Shown piece by piece: positions 42,545-51,060 of a stretch of DNA of 64,000 nucleotides. The stretch's first letter is position 1, and each line of letters starts with the position of its first letter. The stretch lies in contig NZ_JACHFJ010000003.1 in the NCBI RefSeq assembly GCF_014201825.1, positions 276,244 to 340,243 on the forward strand. Reading direction: 5' to 3'. The notes under the pieces are model-generated. The model searched no databases, was not told where the DNA came from, and saw only the letters and a list, made by a program, of their open reading frames with translations. The stretch comes from Acidocella aromatica. Lineage in GTDB: Bacteria; Pseudomonadota; Alphaproteobacteria; Acetobacterales; Acetobacteraceae. The position numbers and the translations under genes are program-made.

Positions 42545-43657
42545 TCAGTCGTTCGCCGGATAGGCGGCCATGAGCCGCTTCTGGTGCCACCACAAAGCCG
42601 CCAGCTTGAGCAGCCCTACCGGCTTCAGCCCCAAGCGGCGGCGGATTTCCGCGCCGATCTGGAACGACTCGCCGTAGTGGAAGAACTGCGTGGTGTAGGC
42701 GCGGCCCAGCGTCATCGCCGGGTCCCAGATATTGGTGGCCTCGGAGCCGGAGCCGTTGAACTCGATGATCTTGAAATCCCGCCCGTCGCGCAGGGCGTCC
42801 AGCGTGTCGTAGCGCAGGTCGATGCGGGAGAAATACACATCCGGCATGTCGTGCATGATCTCGTCAATGCGCGCGGTGAGGGCGGGGGTGACGATGTCCA
42901 GTCCGTCCTTGAAAGTGGAGCCGCGGCAGTGATTGCCGACGAACACCAGCCGAACGCGCTCGCCCGGGGCGGGGATGGTGTTGGCCTTGGCGCCGATCTT
43001 GCTCAGCAGCAGGGCGGAAACGGCATTGAGCCTTGTATCGGCGGCTATCAGCTCGCGCACGCTGCGCTTGCCGTCGCCGGTCACGATGGGGGCGTATTTC
43101 AGCGTCACCGATGTGATGCGCCCCTGTGCTTCGCCTGGACGGCGGATATAGAAAATTCCGGCCTCGCCCTCATAGGGGATGAGCGCCTGCAATTGCAGCG
43201 CCGTGGCGCGGGGGAAGGCGGCCAGATAGTCGGCCAGCTCGGCATCGTTATGCACCACCCGCACGCCGACGCCGTTGCAGCTCATATCCGGCTTGGCCAC
43301 CACGGGGTAGCTCAGGCCGGTCTCGGCCATGGCGTTGCGGGCCAGGGCAAGGTCGTTGCCACCACGATGGCCGGAGGTGGTCAGGCCTACGAAATTGGCG
43401 ATCCATTGCCGGGCTTCGGGACCGGCGAGGTTGAGAATCTCGTTCTTGGACTCGCCGCAGATACCCCCCGCCGCGATGCGGGGATTGGCGAGGGAAGGGA
43501 GGGTGACGCTGCCATAGCGAAGCGACTTGAGCACCCAGTACACCACCACCGGCGCGTAAAACAGCCAGCCCGGCCAGAACTCGAAGAATGAAACCGGAGA
43601 CTTGCCTTTGCCGCGCCCCGGTGCGCCCAGCGCCCCGGCGAAAGATGCGTCGCTCAT
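42545..43657 (-). CDS. ATP-grasp ligase-like membrane-associated protein
   Basis: The 370-residue protein has a hydrophobic N-terminal stretch (SFFEFWPGWLFYAPVVVYWVL) and a C-terminal ATP-grasp domain: VVAKPDMSCNGVGVRVV for nucleotide binding, and DVYFSRIDLRYDTLDA with IIEFNGSGSEATNIWDP for metal and substrate. It resembles D-alanine-D-alanine ligase-like proteins but is not a normal Ddl. The start overlaps the DedA gene by 4 bases, so the two are translated together; the pairing suggests a role in envelope or lipid modification, which is inference. Confidence 0.7.
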   Translation of the reverse strand: MSDASFAGALGAPGRGKGKSPVSFFEFWPGWLFYAPVVVYWVLKSLRYGSVTLPSLANPRIAAGGICGESKNEILNLAGPEARQWIANFVGLTTSGHRGGNDLALARNAMAETGLSYPVVAKPDMSCNGVGVRVVHNDAELADYLAAFPRATALQLQALIPYEGEAGIFYIRRPGEAQGRITSVTLKYAPIVTGDGKRSVRELIAADTRLNAVSALLLSKIGAKANTIPAPGERVRLVFVGNHCRGSTFKDGLDIVTPALTARIDEIMHDMPDVYFSRIDLRYDTLDALRDGRDFKIIEFNGSGSEATNIWDPAMTLGRAYTTQFFHYGESFQIGAEIRRRLGLKPVGLLKLAALWWHQKRLMAAYPAND

Positions 43658-44244
43658 GGCGTGTCCCTTCTTTTTATATAGTAGAGCCGCGTGGCAAGCC
43701 GCCCGACCGTGATGATGATCAACAAAAATACAGCAAGACCGGCCCAGCGCCAAAGCCCCAGGTAGTGCATCATCAGCACACCCAGATGCAGGCTGACGAA
43801 GAAGAGCCCGGAGGTCCAGATCAGCGTGGCGGCGATGGCGGCCAGGGCGAACTGCACCAGCGGCGCGTGCAGGAAGCCGAGTGTGGTGTAGGTGGGCAGG
43901 CGCAGCCCGGGAACAAAACGGCTCACCATGACCAAGGGGAACACGCGCTGCTTCACCCAGCGCTGGCCGAGGTCGCGCCGCTGCGCCGGCACCAGCCGCT
44001 TTGCCCATTCATGCTTGCCGGAGAGCCAGCCCAGCCCGTACAGCCCGAGGTCGCCCAGCACGATGCCAGCGTAAAGCGAACCAAGCGCCAGCGGCAGGGA
44101 AAGCGCGCCGCTGGCCACCTGCATGGCGGCCAGCAGAGTCGCGGCGTCCTCCAGGATGAAGGTGCCGGCAATGACCGCCGAGGCCTGCAACAACTTGTTG
44201 CCGCCCGCTGCCGCGAGCAACCCGGCTAAGCTGATAAGTGTCAT
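43654..44244 (-). CDS. DedA-family membrane protein
   Basis: The 196-residue protein has the DedA/SNARE-associated pattern: a re-entrant region with FILEDAATLLAAMQVASG, GLYGLGWLSGKHEWAKRL, and the FVPGLRLPTYTTLGFL motif with the conserved arginine. DedA proteins act in lipid recycling (undecaprenyl phosphate flippases are in this family). It is the first gene of a two-gene unit with the ATP-grasp protein. Confidence 0.85.
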   Translation of the reverse strand: MTLISLAGLLAAAGGNKLLQASAVIAGTFILEDAATLLAAMQVASGALSLPLALGSLYAGIVLGDLGLYGLGWLSGKHEWAKRLVPAQRRDLGQRWVKQRVFPLVMVSRFVPGLRLPTYTTLGFLHAPLVQFALAAIAATLIWTSGLFFVSLHLGVLMMHYLGLWRWAGLAVFLLIIITVGRLATRLYYIKRRDTP

Positions 44245-44292
44245 GCGGCGTCACATAGAGCCAGATCGGCTCCAGGCCAAATCCGGACGGGG

Positions 44293-45600
44293 TTAAGTTC
44301 CGTCGGCGTTGGTCAGCATGGCCAGATGATCGGCGCTGGGCGGAATGACCTTGCAGGAATTGCCCCGCGCGGCCATGGCGCTGCAAGTGGCGCGGGCGCC
44401 ATTGGAGGTCAGCCCGGCGAGCTGGGCGCTCCACATGGTATGGCCCTTGGTCTCCACCTTGGCGATGCGCGGGATGCCCTCGCCCCGCAGGTGATGCGCG
44501 GTGAGCGCCGCCGTGCGCGCCTTGGCCATGCGGCTATATACGCCAAGCTGCGCCACCCAGCCGCTGGCCGGTGTGGCATGGGAGCGGTTGGCGGAGGGGA
44601 TGGGGGCCGCGGTGCGCGGATGAGTGTTCGAGGCCATCTGCAACGTGCCGCCCTGCGGCATCACCGGCTTGGCAGCCGAGGCCACGGTGGTGGTCGTGGG
44701 GGCGCGGCCGCCGAAGCCGCTGTCGAGCAGGGCGCGCATCTGGGTGTAGGTGGCACCCCAGCTCGGCTCGTGCAGCACCACGCCGATCAGCACATGGCCG
44801 TTGCGTTGGGCGCTGGTGATGAGGTTGTGGCGGGCGAGGTCGGTATAGCCGGTCTTCATCCCGGTGGCGCCGGGATAGGTCTTCAGCATCTGGTTGTTGC
44901 TGAACACGGTGCGGCCACGGAAATTGAAGCTCTGCACCTCGAAGAACTGCTGGTCCTCGGGGAAGTTCTGCACGATGTCCCGCGCCAGCAGCGAGAGGTC
45001 CCGCGCGGTGGTCACCTGGTTGGGGTTGGGCAGGCCGGAGGCGTTGGCGAAATTCGTCTGCGCCATGCCGAGCTGCTTGGCGCGCTGGGTCATCATCTGC
45101 GCGCAACGATACTCGGAGCCGCCGCCGAGATACTCGCCGAGGGCGGTGGCGGCGTCGTTGGCGGACATGGTGGTCATCGCCAGGATGGCGTCCCGCGCGG
45201 CGATGGTGGAGCCGGGCACCAGGCCGAGCTTGACCGGCTGAACCGAGGTGGCGTGGGCGGAGACGGGGATCTGCGTGTCCAGCGTCATCTGCCCGCTGCG
45301 CAGCGCCTGGAAGGCGAGGTCCAGCGTCATCAGTTTGGTCAGGCTGGCGGGGTAGCGCGGCGTGTCCGCGCCGCTGGCGCCGAGCACCTGGCCGGATTGC
45401 GCGTCGACAAGGATGGTGCTGACACCCGGCGCGGTCGGGCCGTAGCCGGTATCATCGGCGGTGGGCTGCACCTGCGGCGCCGGCTGCGCGACATGATGCG
45501 CCGTATGGTGATGCTGCTTCGCGGTGGCTGGCGCCGCGGTAAACGCGGCCGCGCACAACCAAGCTGCCATGACTCCGGTGTTTGTCCGCCAGCTTCGCAT
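44293..45600 (-). CDS. D-alanyl-D-alanine carboxypeptidase (DacA-type PBP) with SPOR domain
   Basis: The 435-residue preprotein has an N-terminal signal peptide (GVMAAWLCAAAFTAAPATA), an S11 peptidase domain with SxxK in RYPASLTKLM, SxN in MSANDAAT and KTG in GMKTGYTDLARHN, a linker and a C-terminal SPOR-like domain (WVAQLGVYSRMAKARTAAL). It should trim pentapeptides in the periplasm and the SPOR domain would bind septal glycan. ATG 45600 gives the signal peptide right at the N-terminus and follows AAGGGCG. It diverges from the phasin gene. Confidence 0.92.
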   Translation of the reverse strand: MRSWRTNTGVMAAWLCAAAFTAAPATAKQHHHTAHHVAQPAPQVQPTADDTGYGPTAPGVSTILVDAQSGQVLGASGADTPRYPASLTKLMTLDLAFQALRSGQMTLDTQIPVSAHATSVQPVKLGLVPGSTIAARDAILAMTTMSANDAATALGEYLGGGSEYRCAQMMTQRAKQLGMAQTNFANASGLPNPNQVTTARDLSLLARDIVQNFPEDQQFFEVQSFNFRGRTVFSNNQMLKTYPGATGMKTGYTDLARHNLITSAQRNGHVLIGVVLHEPSWGATYTQMRALLDSGFGGRAPTTTTVASAAKPVMPQGGTLQMASNTHPRTAAPIPSANRSHATPASGWVAQLGVYSRMAKARTAALTAHHLRGEGIPRIAKVETKGHTMWSAQLAGLTSNGARATCSAMAARGNSCKVIPPSADHLAMLTNADGT

Positions 45601-45780
45601 GATCGCCCTTAACCCCGTCATTGCAAAATCATACCGCAGTTTAATCGCCACGCTGCCGGACTGTCCAGCGCAAAACCATAAAATCTTTTCCAAGAACATA
45701 GGGTTAAGTTGGGTTTTTGAGGCACCTGGGGTATCGGCCCGAACAAGGTGGGGCAGGGGGTGAAAATGACGGACTCATGA

Positions 45781-45805
45781 CGATTTTGTGCGGCGCACAA
45801 AATCG
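45781..45805. promoter_or_regulatory. 25-bp perfect palindrome upstream of the phasin gene
   Basis: CGATTTTGTGCG and CGCACAAAATCG are perfect inverted arms around a single G, with a further A/T pair outside. Its centre is TGC-GGC-GCA, the spacing of reported PhaR-type operators (TGC-N3-GCA). The right arm abuts the -35 of the phasin promoter. It lies in the 326-base region between the carboxypeptidase and phasin genes, which holds no other gene. Confidence 0.6.
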
Positions 45806-45834
45806 TTGACGAAAGGAATTTATCATTCTACAAA
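45806..45834 (+). promoter_or_regulatory. Candidate sigma-70 promoter of the phasin gene
   Basis: TTGACG (45806-45811) and TACAAA (45829-45834) are separated by 17 bases, directly after the palindrome and about 92 bases before the ATG. A second TGC-rich site, CTGCATTGCGG (45842-45852), lies just downstream of the expected start. Confidence 0.6.
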
Positions 45835-45926
45835 ACGCATGCTGCATTGCGGTATGCGCCGTTTTGCTCGCCTGGTTGGGGCCGTGCAGTTTCGTTCTTA
45901 ATTGCTTGCGGGAGAAAATTGTTAAA

Positions 45927-46463
45927 ATGAGCGCCACGAAAGCCAAAGCCTCCACCGCCGCCGCCGACACCGCGGCCGCCACCATCGAATCCGCGACCGA
46001 AGCCTCCGTGAAGGGCTTCGAGAAGTCCCTTTCCGCCGTGCGTGAAGGCATCGAGAAAGCCACGAAGGGTCTGGAGTCCTCCCAGGCCAAGCTGAAGGAA
46101 GGCGTTGAGAAAGCCGTGAAGACCTCTGAAGAAATGCTGGCGTTCAGCCAGGGCAACCTGGAAGCCTTCGTGAAGGCCACCCAGATCTACGCCACCGGCT
46201 TCCAGGACCTGTCCAAGCACCTGGCCGCCACCTCCAAGGAATCCATTGAGGAATCCGTCGCGTTCGGCAAGTCGCTGATCGGCGTGAAGTCCGTGAAGGA
46301 AGCCGTGGATCTGCAGACCAGCTACACCAAGGCCAGCATCGAGAAGGCCGTTGCCGAGTCCAACAAGCTCGCCGACGCCGCCGTGAAGCTGACCGAGCAG
46401 GCCATTGCCCCGCTGACCGCCCGCGTGACCCTCGCGGTCGAGACCTTCGGGAAGACCCGCTAA
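45927..46463 (+). CDS. Phasin family protein
   Basis: The 178-residue, alanine- and lysine-rich helical protein matches granule-associated phasins: after a TKAKASTAAADTAAATIE start, amphipathic helices include VKGFEKSLSAVREGIEKAT, EEMLAFSQGNLEAFVKATQIY and GFQDLSKHLAATSKESIEE. Phasins coat polyhydroxyalkanoate granules. GGGAG lies 13 bases before the ATG. The palindromic promoter region supports regulation by a PhaR-like repressor. No PHA synthase gene is in the window. Confidence 0.9.
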   Translation: MSATKAKASTAAADTAAATIESATEASVKGFEKSLSAVREGIEKATKGLESSQAKLKEGVEKAVKTSEEMLAFSQGNLEAFVKATQIYATGFQDLSKHLAATSKESIEESVAFGKSLIGVKSVKEAVDLQTSYTKASIEKAVAESNKLADAAVKLTEQAIAPLTARVTLAVETFGKTR

Positions 46464-46471
46464 TCCGGTTT

Positions 46472-46516
46472 GCTCCCGCTTTCCCGGCGCGTGTCATGCG
46501 CGTCGGGATTGGGAGC
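46472..46516. repeat. Hairpin downstream of phasin
   Basis: GCTCCC pairs with GGGAGC, and inside it TCCCGGCGCG pairs with CGCGTCGGGA with one bulge. There is no T-tract, so it is not a classical terminator; the true terminator lies at 46555-46589. Confidence 0.4.
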
Positions 46517-46554
46517 TAACCTACCGATACGGCGCGCGCTTTAGGCGTGTGCGC

Positions 46555-46589
46555 AAAAAGGCCGGCCACCCAAGGTGTCCGGCCTTTTT
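46555..46589. terminator. Terminator after the phasin gene
   Basis: AAAAAGGCCGG (46555-46565) pairs with CCGGCCTTTTT (46579-46589) with ACCC/GGTGT closing the loop region. It separates the phasin gene from clpS. Confidence 0.85.
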
Positions 46590-46666
46590 GCTGTCGTGGA
46601 GTGTTGTTCTTCCCCAGGCTTGGTTACTGGATATTTACCGGTGCCGTGCCCATGTTTTTTGCAGTT

Positions 46667-46681
46667 GAGAGAAATTCTCTC
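46667..46681. repeat. 15-bp inverted repeat in the clpS leader
   Basis: GAGAGAA and TTCTCTC are perfect arms around one A, upstream of clpS, followed by TTT. Possibly an operator or part of a regulatory hairpin; nothing further can be said from sequence. Confidence 0.3.
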
Positions 46682-46785
46682 TTTCATAGGCGGCCGTGCT
46701 TTCGATATGCTCCCCATATGGCGGCGTGAAACCCGCCCGGCTGAAGAGGAGGCGGGACCATGGTGTCGCCCAGGGTGTTTGAAGA

Positions 46786-47115
46786 ATGAGCGAGAACGAC
46801 AAGCGTAAAGGTGGCGACGGGACGAATGCCGGCGTGGTCGTGAAGCCGCGGCCCAAGACCCGTAAGCCAACCATGTACAAGGTTCTCATGCTGAACGACG
46901 ACTACACGCCGATGGAGTTTGTCGTGCACGTTCTGGAGCGTTTCTTCCAGAAATCCCGCGACCAGGCGACGCAGATCATGCTGCATGTGCATCGGCGCGG
47001 CGTGGGGGTGTGTGGCGTTTATACTTATGAGGTGGCTGAGACCAAGGTGACGCAAGTGATGGATCTGGCCCGCCAGAACCAGCATCCCCTGCAATGCACG
47101 ATTGAGAAAGAATGA
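46786..47115 (+). CDS. clpS: ATP-dependent Clp protease adaptor ClpS
   Basis: The 109-residue adaptor brings N-degron substrates to ClpAP. The core [21 protein letters not shown] carries the N-degron pocket residues (Asn-Asp-Asp, Thr-Pro-Met), followed by [24 protein letters not shown] flexible basic N-terminal tail precedes it, as expected. It is upstream of clpA with 137 bases between the genes; that gap shows nothing I can identify. Confidence 0.96.
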   Translation: MSENDKRKGGDGTNAGVVVKPRPKTRKPTMYKVLMLNDDYTPMEFVVHVLERFFQKSRDQATQIMLHVHRRGVGVCGVYTYEVAETKVTQVMDLARQNQHPLQCTIEKE

Positions 47116-47252
47116 GGCTGTATTTCGTATCAGCGTCACTATCTACGAATATGCGCAGCCACAGTGGCGGCGCAGCCGAGATGCCAGCCCGGCAGGCAGG
47201 TAGAATGTCCGGAATCAAGCGCGCTGGTTTCCAGCGCAAAGGAAGTTAGTCC

Positions 47253-49586
47253 ATGCTGTCTCGCAACCTAGAACAGACCCTGCACCGCGCGCTTTCCCTG
47301 GCGGCCGAGCGCAAGCATGAATACGCGACACTGGAGCATCTGCTGCTCGGGCTTGTGGATGATGCCGACGCGGTGACTGTGCTGCGCGCTTGTGGCGTGG
47401 ACATCGAGAAGATCAAGAAGGATCTGACCGAGTTCCTCGACAAAGACCTTGCGGGCTTGGCTACCGACCGCGCGGGCGACCCCAAGCCCACCGCCGGGTT
47501 CCAGCGCGTGGTGCAGCGCGCGGCCATCCATGTGCAGTCCTCCGGGCGCGAGGAGGTGACCGGCGCGAACGTGCTTGTCGCCCTGTTCTCGGAGCGCGAG
47601 AGCCATGCCGTGTATTTCCTGCAATTGCAGGACATGACGCGGCTGGATGCGGTGAATTTCATCTCGCACGGCATCGCCAAGAGCCCCGGCAAGTCCGCGC
47701 CGCGCCCCCCCACCGGGGCCGACCAGAACGCCGAGCCGGAGCGCGAGGAGAAGGCCAGCGCCAAGCGCGGCCAGGATGCGCTCTCCACCTACTGCATCAA
47801 CCTGAACAAGAAGGCGCGGGACGGGAAGATCGACCCGCTGATCGGGCGTGAGCACGAGATCGAGCGCACGATCCAGATCCTCTGCCGCCGCACCAAGAAC
47901 AACCCGCTTTATGTGGGCGATCCGGGCGTGGGCAAGACCGCCATCGCGGAAGGCTTGGCCAAGCGCATCATCGATGGCGACGTGCCCGAGGTGTTGCTCA
48001 ACGCCACCATCTATGCGTTGGACATGGGCGCGCTGCTCGCCGGCACCCGCTATCGCGGCGATTTCGAGGAGCGGCTGAAGGCGGTCGTGACAGAGATGGA
48101 GAACTCGCCCGGCGCGGTGCTGTTCATCGATGAGATTCACACCGTGATCGGCGCTGGGGCGACCTCAGGCGGGGCGATGGATGCCTCCAACCTGCTCAAG
48201 CCCGCTCTGGCCCAAGGCTCGCTGCGCTGCATTGGCTCCACCACCTACAAGGAGTTCCGCAACTACTTCGAGAAGGACCGCGCCCTGGTCCGGCGCTTCC
48301 AGAAGATCGACGTGAACGAGCCGTCGGTCGAGGATACGGTGCGGATCCTGAGGGGGCTGAAGGGCGCCTACGAGAAGCACCACAAGGTCCGCTATACCGA
48401 GGAGGCGATCCGCGCTGCGGTGGAGCTGGCGGCGAAGTACATCAACGACCGCAAGTTGCCGGACAAGGCGATCGACGTGATCGACGAGGCTGGGGCCGCG
48501 CGCATGCTGCTGCCCGAGAGCAAGCGCCGCAAGACGGTGACGCTGAAGGACATCGAGGACATGGTCTCCAAGATCGCGCGTATTCCGCCCAAATCGGTCT
48601 CCAGCGACGACAAGGAAGTGCTGCGCAATCTGGAGCGTGACCTGAAGGCGATGGTGTTCGGGCAGAATGCCGCCATCGAGGCACTTTCGGCGGCGATGAA
48701 GCTCTCCCGCGCCGGTCTGCGTGACCCGGAGAAGCCGATTGGCAACTATCTGTTCTCCGGCCCCACCGGCGTCGGCAAGACCGAGGTCGCCCGCCAACTC
48801 GCCACCACGCTTGGCATCGAGCTGATGCGGTTCGATATGTCCGAGTACATGGAGCGGCACTCGGTCTCGCGGCTCATCGGCGCGCCGCCGGGCTATGTCG
48901 GGTTCGACCAGGGCGGCATGCTCACCGATGCCATCGACCAGCACCCGCATTGCGTGCTGCTGCTCGACGAGATCGAGAAGGCGCACCCGGATCTGTTCAA
49001 TATCCTGTTGCAGATCATGGATCACGGGAAGCTGACCGACCATAACGGCAAGAAGATCGACTTCCGCAACGTCATCCTGATCATGACGACGAATGCGGGC
49101 GCGGCGGATATGCAGAAGCCCGCCATCGGCTTCGGCCGCACGGTGCGCACCGGCGAGGATGAGGACGCGGTGAAGCGCCTATTCACGCCGGAATTCCGCA
49201 ACCGCCTGGATGCGATCATCCCCTTCGCGCCGCTGACGCCGGAAATCGTCGGCCGCGTGGTGGAGAAGTTCGTGATGCAGCTGGAGGCGCAGCTCGCGGA
49301 TCGCAACGTGACCATCGAGCTGTCCTCGGCGGCGAAGGAGTTCCTTGCCGAGCGCGGCTACGAGCCGCTCTATGGCGCGCGGCCGCTGGGCCGGGTGATC
49401 CAGGAGTTGATCAAGAAGCCGCTGGCGGAGGAACTGCTCTTCGGCAAGCTGGTGAAGGGTGGTGCGGTGAAGGTGACGGTGAAGGACGGCAAGCTGGCCT
49501 TCGACGTGACGGAAGCCGTGCCCCCCGCTCTGCCCAAGCCCGAGGCCGACGGCGACGACGAGAAGACGCCGGAAGAAGTTCACTGA
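47253..49586 (+). CDS. clpA: ATP-dependent Clp protease ATP-binding subunit ClpA
   Basis: The 777-residue AAA+ unfoldase has an N-terminal ClpS/substrate-binding domain ([21 protein letters not shown]), a first AAA domain with [17 protein letters not shown] and a second with [17 protein letters not shown] and [22 protein letters not shown]. The C-terminal end has the [21 protein letters not shown] pattern. The second ATPase module is complete and length is normal. It forms the ClpS-ClpA unit; clpP is not in the window. Confidence 0.97.
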   Translation: MLSRNLEQTLHRALSLAAERKHEYATLEHLLLGLVDDADAVTVLRACGVDIEKIKKDLTEFLDKDLAGLATDRAGDPKPTAGFQRVVQRAAIHVQSSGREEVTGANVLVALFSERESHAVYFLQLQDMTRLDAVNFISHGIAKSPGKSAPRPPTGADQNAEPEREEKASAKRGQDALSTYCINLNKKARDGKIDPLIGREHEIERTIQILCRRTKNNPLYVGDPGVGKTAIAEGLAKRIIDGDVPEVLLNATIYALDMGALLAGTRYRGDFEERLKAVVTEMENSPGAVLFIDEIHTVIGAGATSGGAMDASNLLKPALAQGSLRCIGSTTYKEFRNYFEKDRALVRRFQKIDVNEPSVEDTVRILRGLKGAYEKHHKVRYTEEAIRAAVELAAKYINDRKLPDKAIDVIDEAGAARMLLPESKRRKTVTLKDIEDMVSKIARIPPKSVSSDDKEVLRNLERDLKAMVFGQNAAIEALSAAMKLSRAGLRDPEKPIGNYLFSGPTGVGKTEVARQLATTLGIELMRFDMSEYMERHSVSRLIGAPPGYVGFDQGGMLTDAIDQHPHCVLLLDEIEKAHPDLFNILLQIMDHGKLTDHNGKKIDFRNVILIMTTNAGAADMQKPAIGFGRTVRTGEDEDAVKRLFTPEFRNRLDAIIPFAPLTPEIVGRVVEKFVMQLEAQLADRNVTIELSSAAKEFLAERGYEPLYGARPLGRVIQELIKKPLAEELLFGKLVKGGAVKVTVKDGKLAFDVTEAVPPALPKPEADGDDEKTPEEVH

Positions 49587-49591
49587 AATTG

Positions 49592-49618
49592 AAAACGGCG
49601 CCTTCGGGCGCCGTTTTT
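49592..49618. terminator. Terminator after clpA
   Basis: AAAACGGCGCC pairs with GGCGCCGTTTTT around a TTCG tetraloop, six bases after the clpA stop. Confidence 0.92.
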
Positions 49619-49677
49619 GTGTGAGCGGTATTTAAGGGTGGTTTGCTCTCGAAGGGGGCTTGTCCTAGGAACTCATC

Positions 49678-50160
49678 ATGTTGATCCGCCCTGCTCGTCC
49701 CGAGGACAAAACTGCAATCTGGTCAATCCTCGGTCCTACGATCCGGGCTGGCGCAACCTATGCGCTCGACCGGAGCATGGGCGAAGCGGAGGCGCTGGCA
49801 TATTGGCTGGGGGCGGATAAAGAGACTTTCGTGGCCGAGGAGGATGGTGTGATCCTTGGCACCTATTACATACGCCCGAATCAGGCTGGCGGCGGCGCTC
49901 ATGTGTGCAATTGCGGGTACATGACAAGCGCCTCGGCCACCGGGCGGGGCGTTGCCCGGCGAATGTATGAACACTCGCTGGCGCATGCGAGATTACGCGG
50001 CTACCGCGCCATGCAGTTCAACTTCGTCGTCAGCACCAACGACCGGGCCGTGCGGCTGTGGCAGTCCTTGGGGTTTGATGTCGTTGGGCGGCTTCCGCTG
50101 GCCTTCAAGCACCCGGAACAGGGCTATGTGGATGCGTTCGTCATGTTCCGGGTGATTTAG
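49678..50160 (+). CDS. GNAT-family N-acetyltransferase
   Basis: The 160-residue protein has the GNAT fold pattern: LIRPARPEDKTAIWSIL start, VILGTYYIRPN, and the acetyl-CoA binding segment SASATGRGVARRMYEHSL (R/Q-x-x-G-x-G/A type), followed by FNFVVSTNDRAVRLWQSLGF. The substrate is unknown. It stands alone after clpA and converges with the YjdM-like gene, stop next to stop. Confidence 0.88.
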   Translation: MLIRPARPEDKTAIWSILGPTIRAGATYALDRSMGEAEALAYWLGADKETFVAEEDGVILGTYYIRPNQAGGGAHVCNCGYMTSASATGRGVARRMYEHSLAHARLRGYRAMQFNFVVSTNDRAVRLWQSLGFDVVGRLPLAFKHPEQGYVDAFVMFRVI

Positions 50161-50481
50161 TCAGGCTTTGCGCAGAAATTCCTGCTTCAGCATGATGCCG
50201 CCATGCTCCACCGCATGGTCGCCGCTGCCGGTGATGCGGATTCCCTTGAGCTTGGTGCCAACCTTCAGCGTGGTGGAGGAGCCCTTCACCTTGAGGTCCT
50301 TGATCAGCACCACCGTGTCGCCATCGGCTAGGACGTTGCCATTGGAATCGCGCACCACTTCGGTCGCTTCGGCAAGTTCGGCGGGCCATTCATAGCCACA
50401 GGTGTCGCAGACATAATTCGCACCCTGGAGATGCACCTCTTCCAGGGAGCATTGCGGGCAGGCGGGATGGGTTGTGCTCAT
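50161..50481 (-). CDS. YjdM/PhnA-like zinc-ribbon protein
   Basis: The 106-residue protein has an N-terminal zinc ribbon (CPQC and CDTCGYEW) and the YjdM/PhnA C-terminal domain with VVRDSNGNVLADGDTVVLIKDLKVKGSS (shown in part) and IMLKQEFLRK at the end. Once named PhnA, the family is not part of phosphonate metabolism in most genomes and its role is unclear. ATG 50481 was picked because the zinc ribbon begins a few residues later; a further upstream ATG at 50493 is possible. Confidence 0.9.
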   Translation of the reverse strand: MSTTHPACPQCSLEEVHLQGANYVCDTCGYEWPAELAEATEVVRDSNGNVLADGDTVVLIKDLKVKGSSTTLKVGTKLKGIRITGSGDHAVEHGGIMLKQEFLRKA

Positions 50482-50598
50482 GCGCAAGGGCATAGCGCGG
50501 AGCACCAGCCAGGCACAACTGGCCCCTGGTAAAGCGGCGGAAACTTATTATCTCAGTGTCACGTCCAACCTTTAGGCAAATAATAGGGGGATGAGGAA

Positions 50599-51009
50599 AT
50601 GACCATGCAAAAATTGGAGAGAGCGCTCTGGCGTCCGTATCTGGATGAGCTGTCCAAAAAGCTCTCGGGTGAGGAAGGCGAGGTGCGGGTTTCGGGGTTG
50701 AAGCTTGGCAGCCAGGTCGAGGCGGAATGGTTGCCGCTTAGAGGTGTCATCTACGACCACAAGGATGACATCCTGGTGATTTCGCTCGAAGGGCTGGAGC
50801 ATATCATCCATAACCCGAAATCTGTGCATGTCGAGGGAGCGAATGGCATGCTGACCAGCCTGGAGGCCGTCGGCGCCGACGGGGTGAAATGCCTGCTCCA
50901 GCTGCGCAAGCCGCTGGCCTTGCCCGCCCCGGCGGAATTCGATGTGGTTGACGAAGCCGGGGACGAGACATTCCCCGCGAGCGACCCGCCGCCCTGGACC
51001 GGCACCTGA
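50599..51009 (+). CDS. DUF5335-like protein
   Basis: The 136-residue soluble protein follows the DUF5335 pattern: LERALWRPYLDELSKKLSG, QVEAEWLPLRGVIYDHKDDI and LEHIIHNPKSVHV. Function of the family is unknown. An acidic Pro-rich C-terminal tail (ETFPASDPPPWTGT) resembles tails seen on other bacterial small stress proteins. It lies 51 bases before the sulfotransferase gene on the same strand. Confidence 0.65.
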   Translation: MTMQKLERALWRPYLDELSKKLSGEEGEVRVSGLKLGSQVEAEWLPLRGVIYDHKDDILVISLEGLEHIIHNPKSVHVEGANGMLTSLEAVGADGVKCLLQLRKPLALPAPAEFDVVDEAGDETFPASDPPPWTGT

Positions 51010-51060
51010 CCTTCTGACCCCGCCTAGCCGGCTGGCCCCGGGCTGATTACAGTCCGGGGC

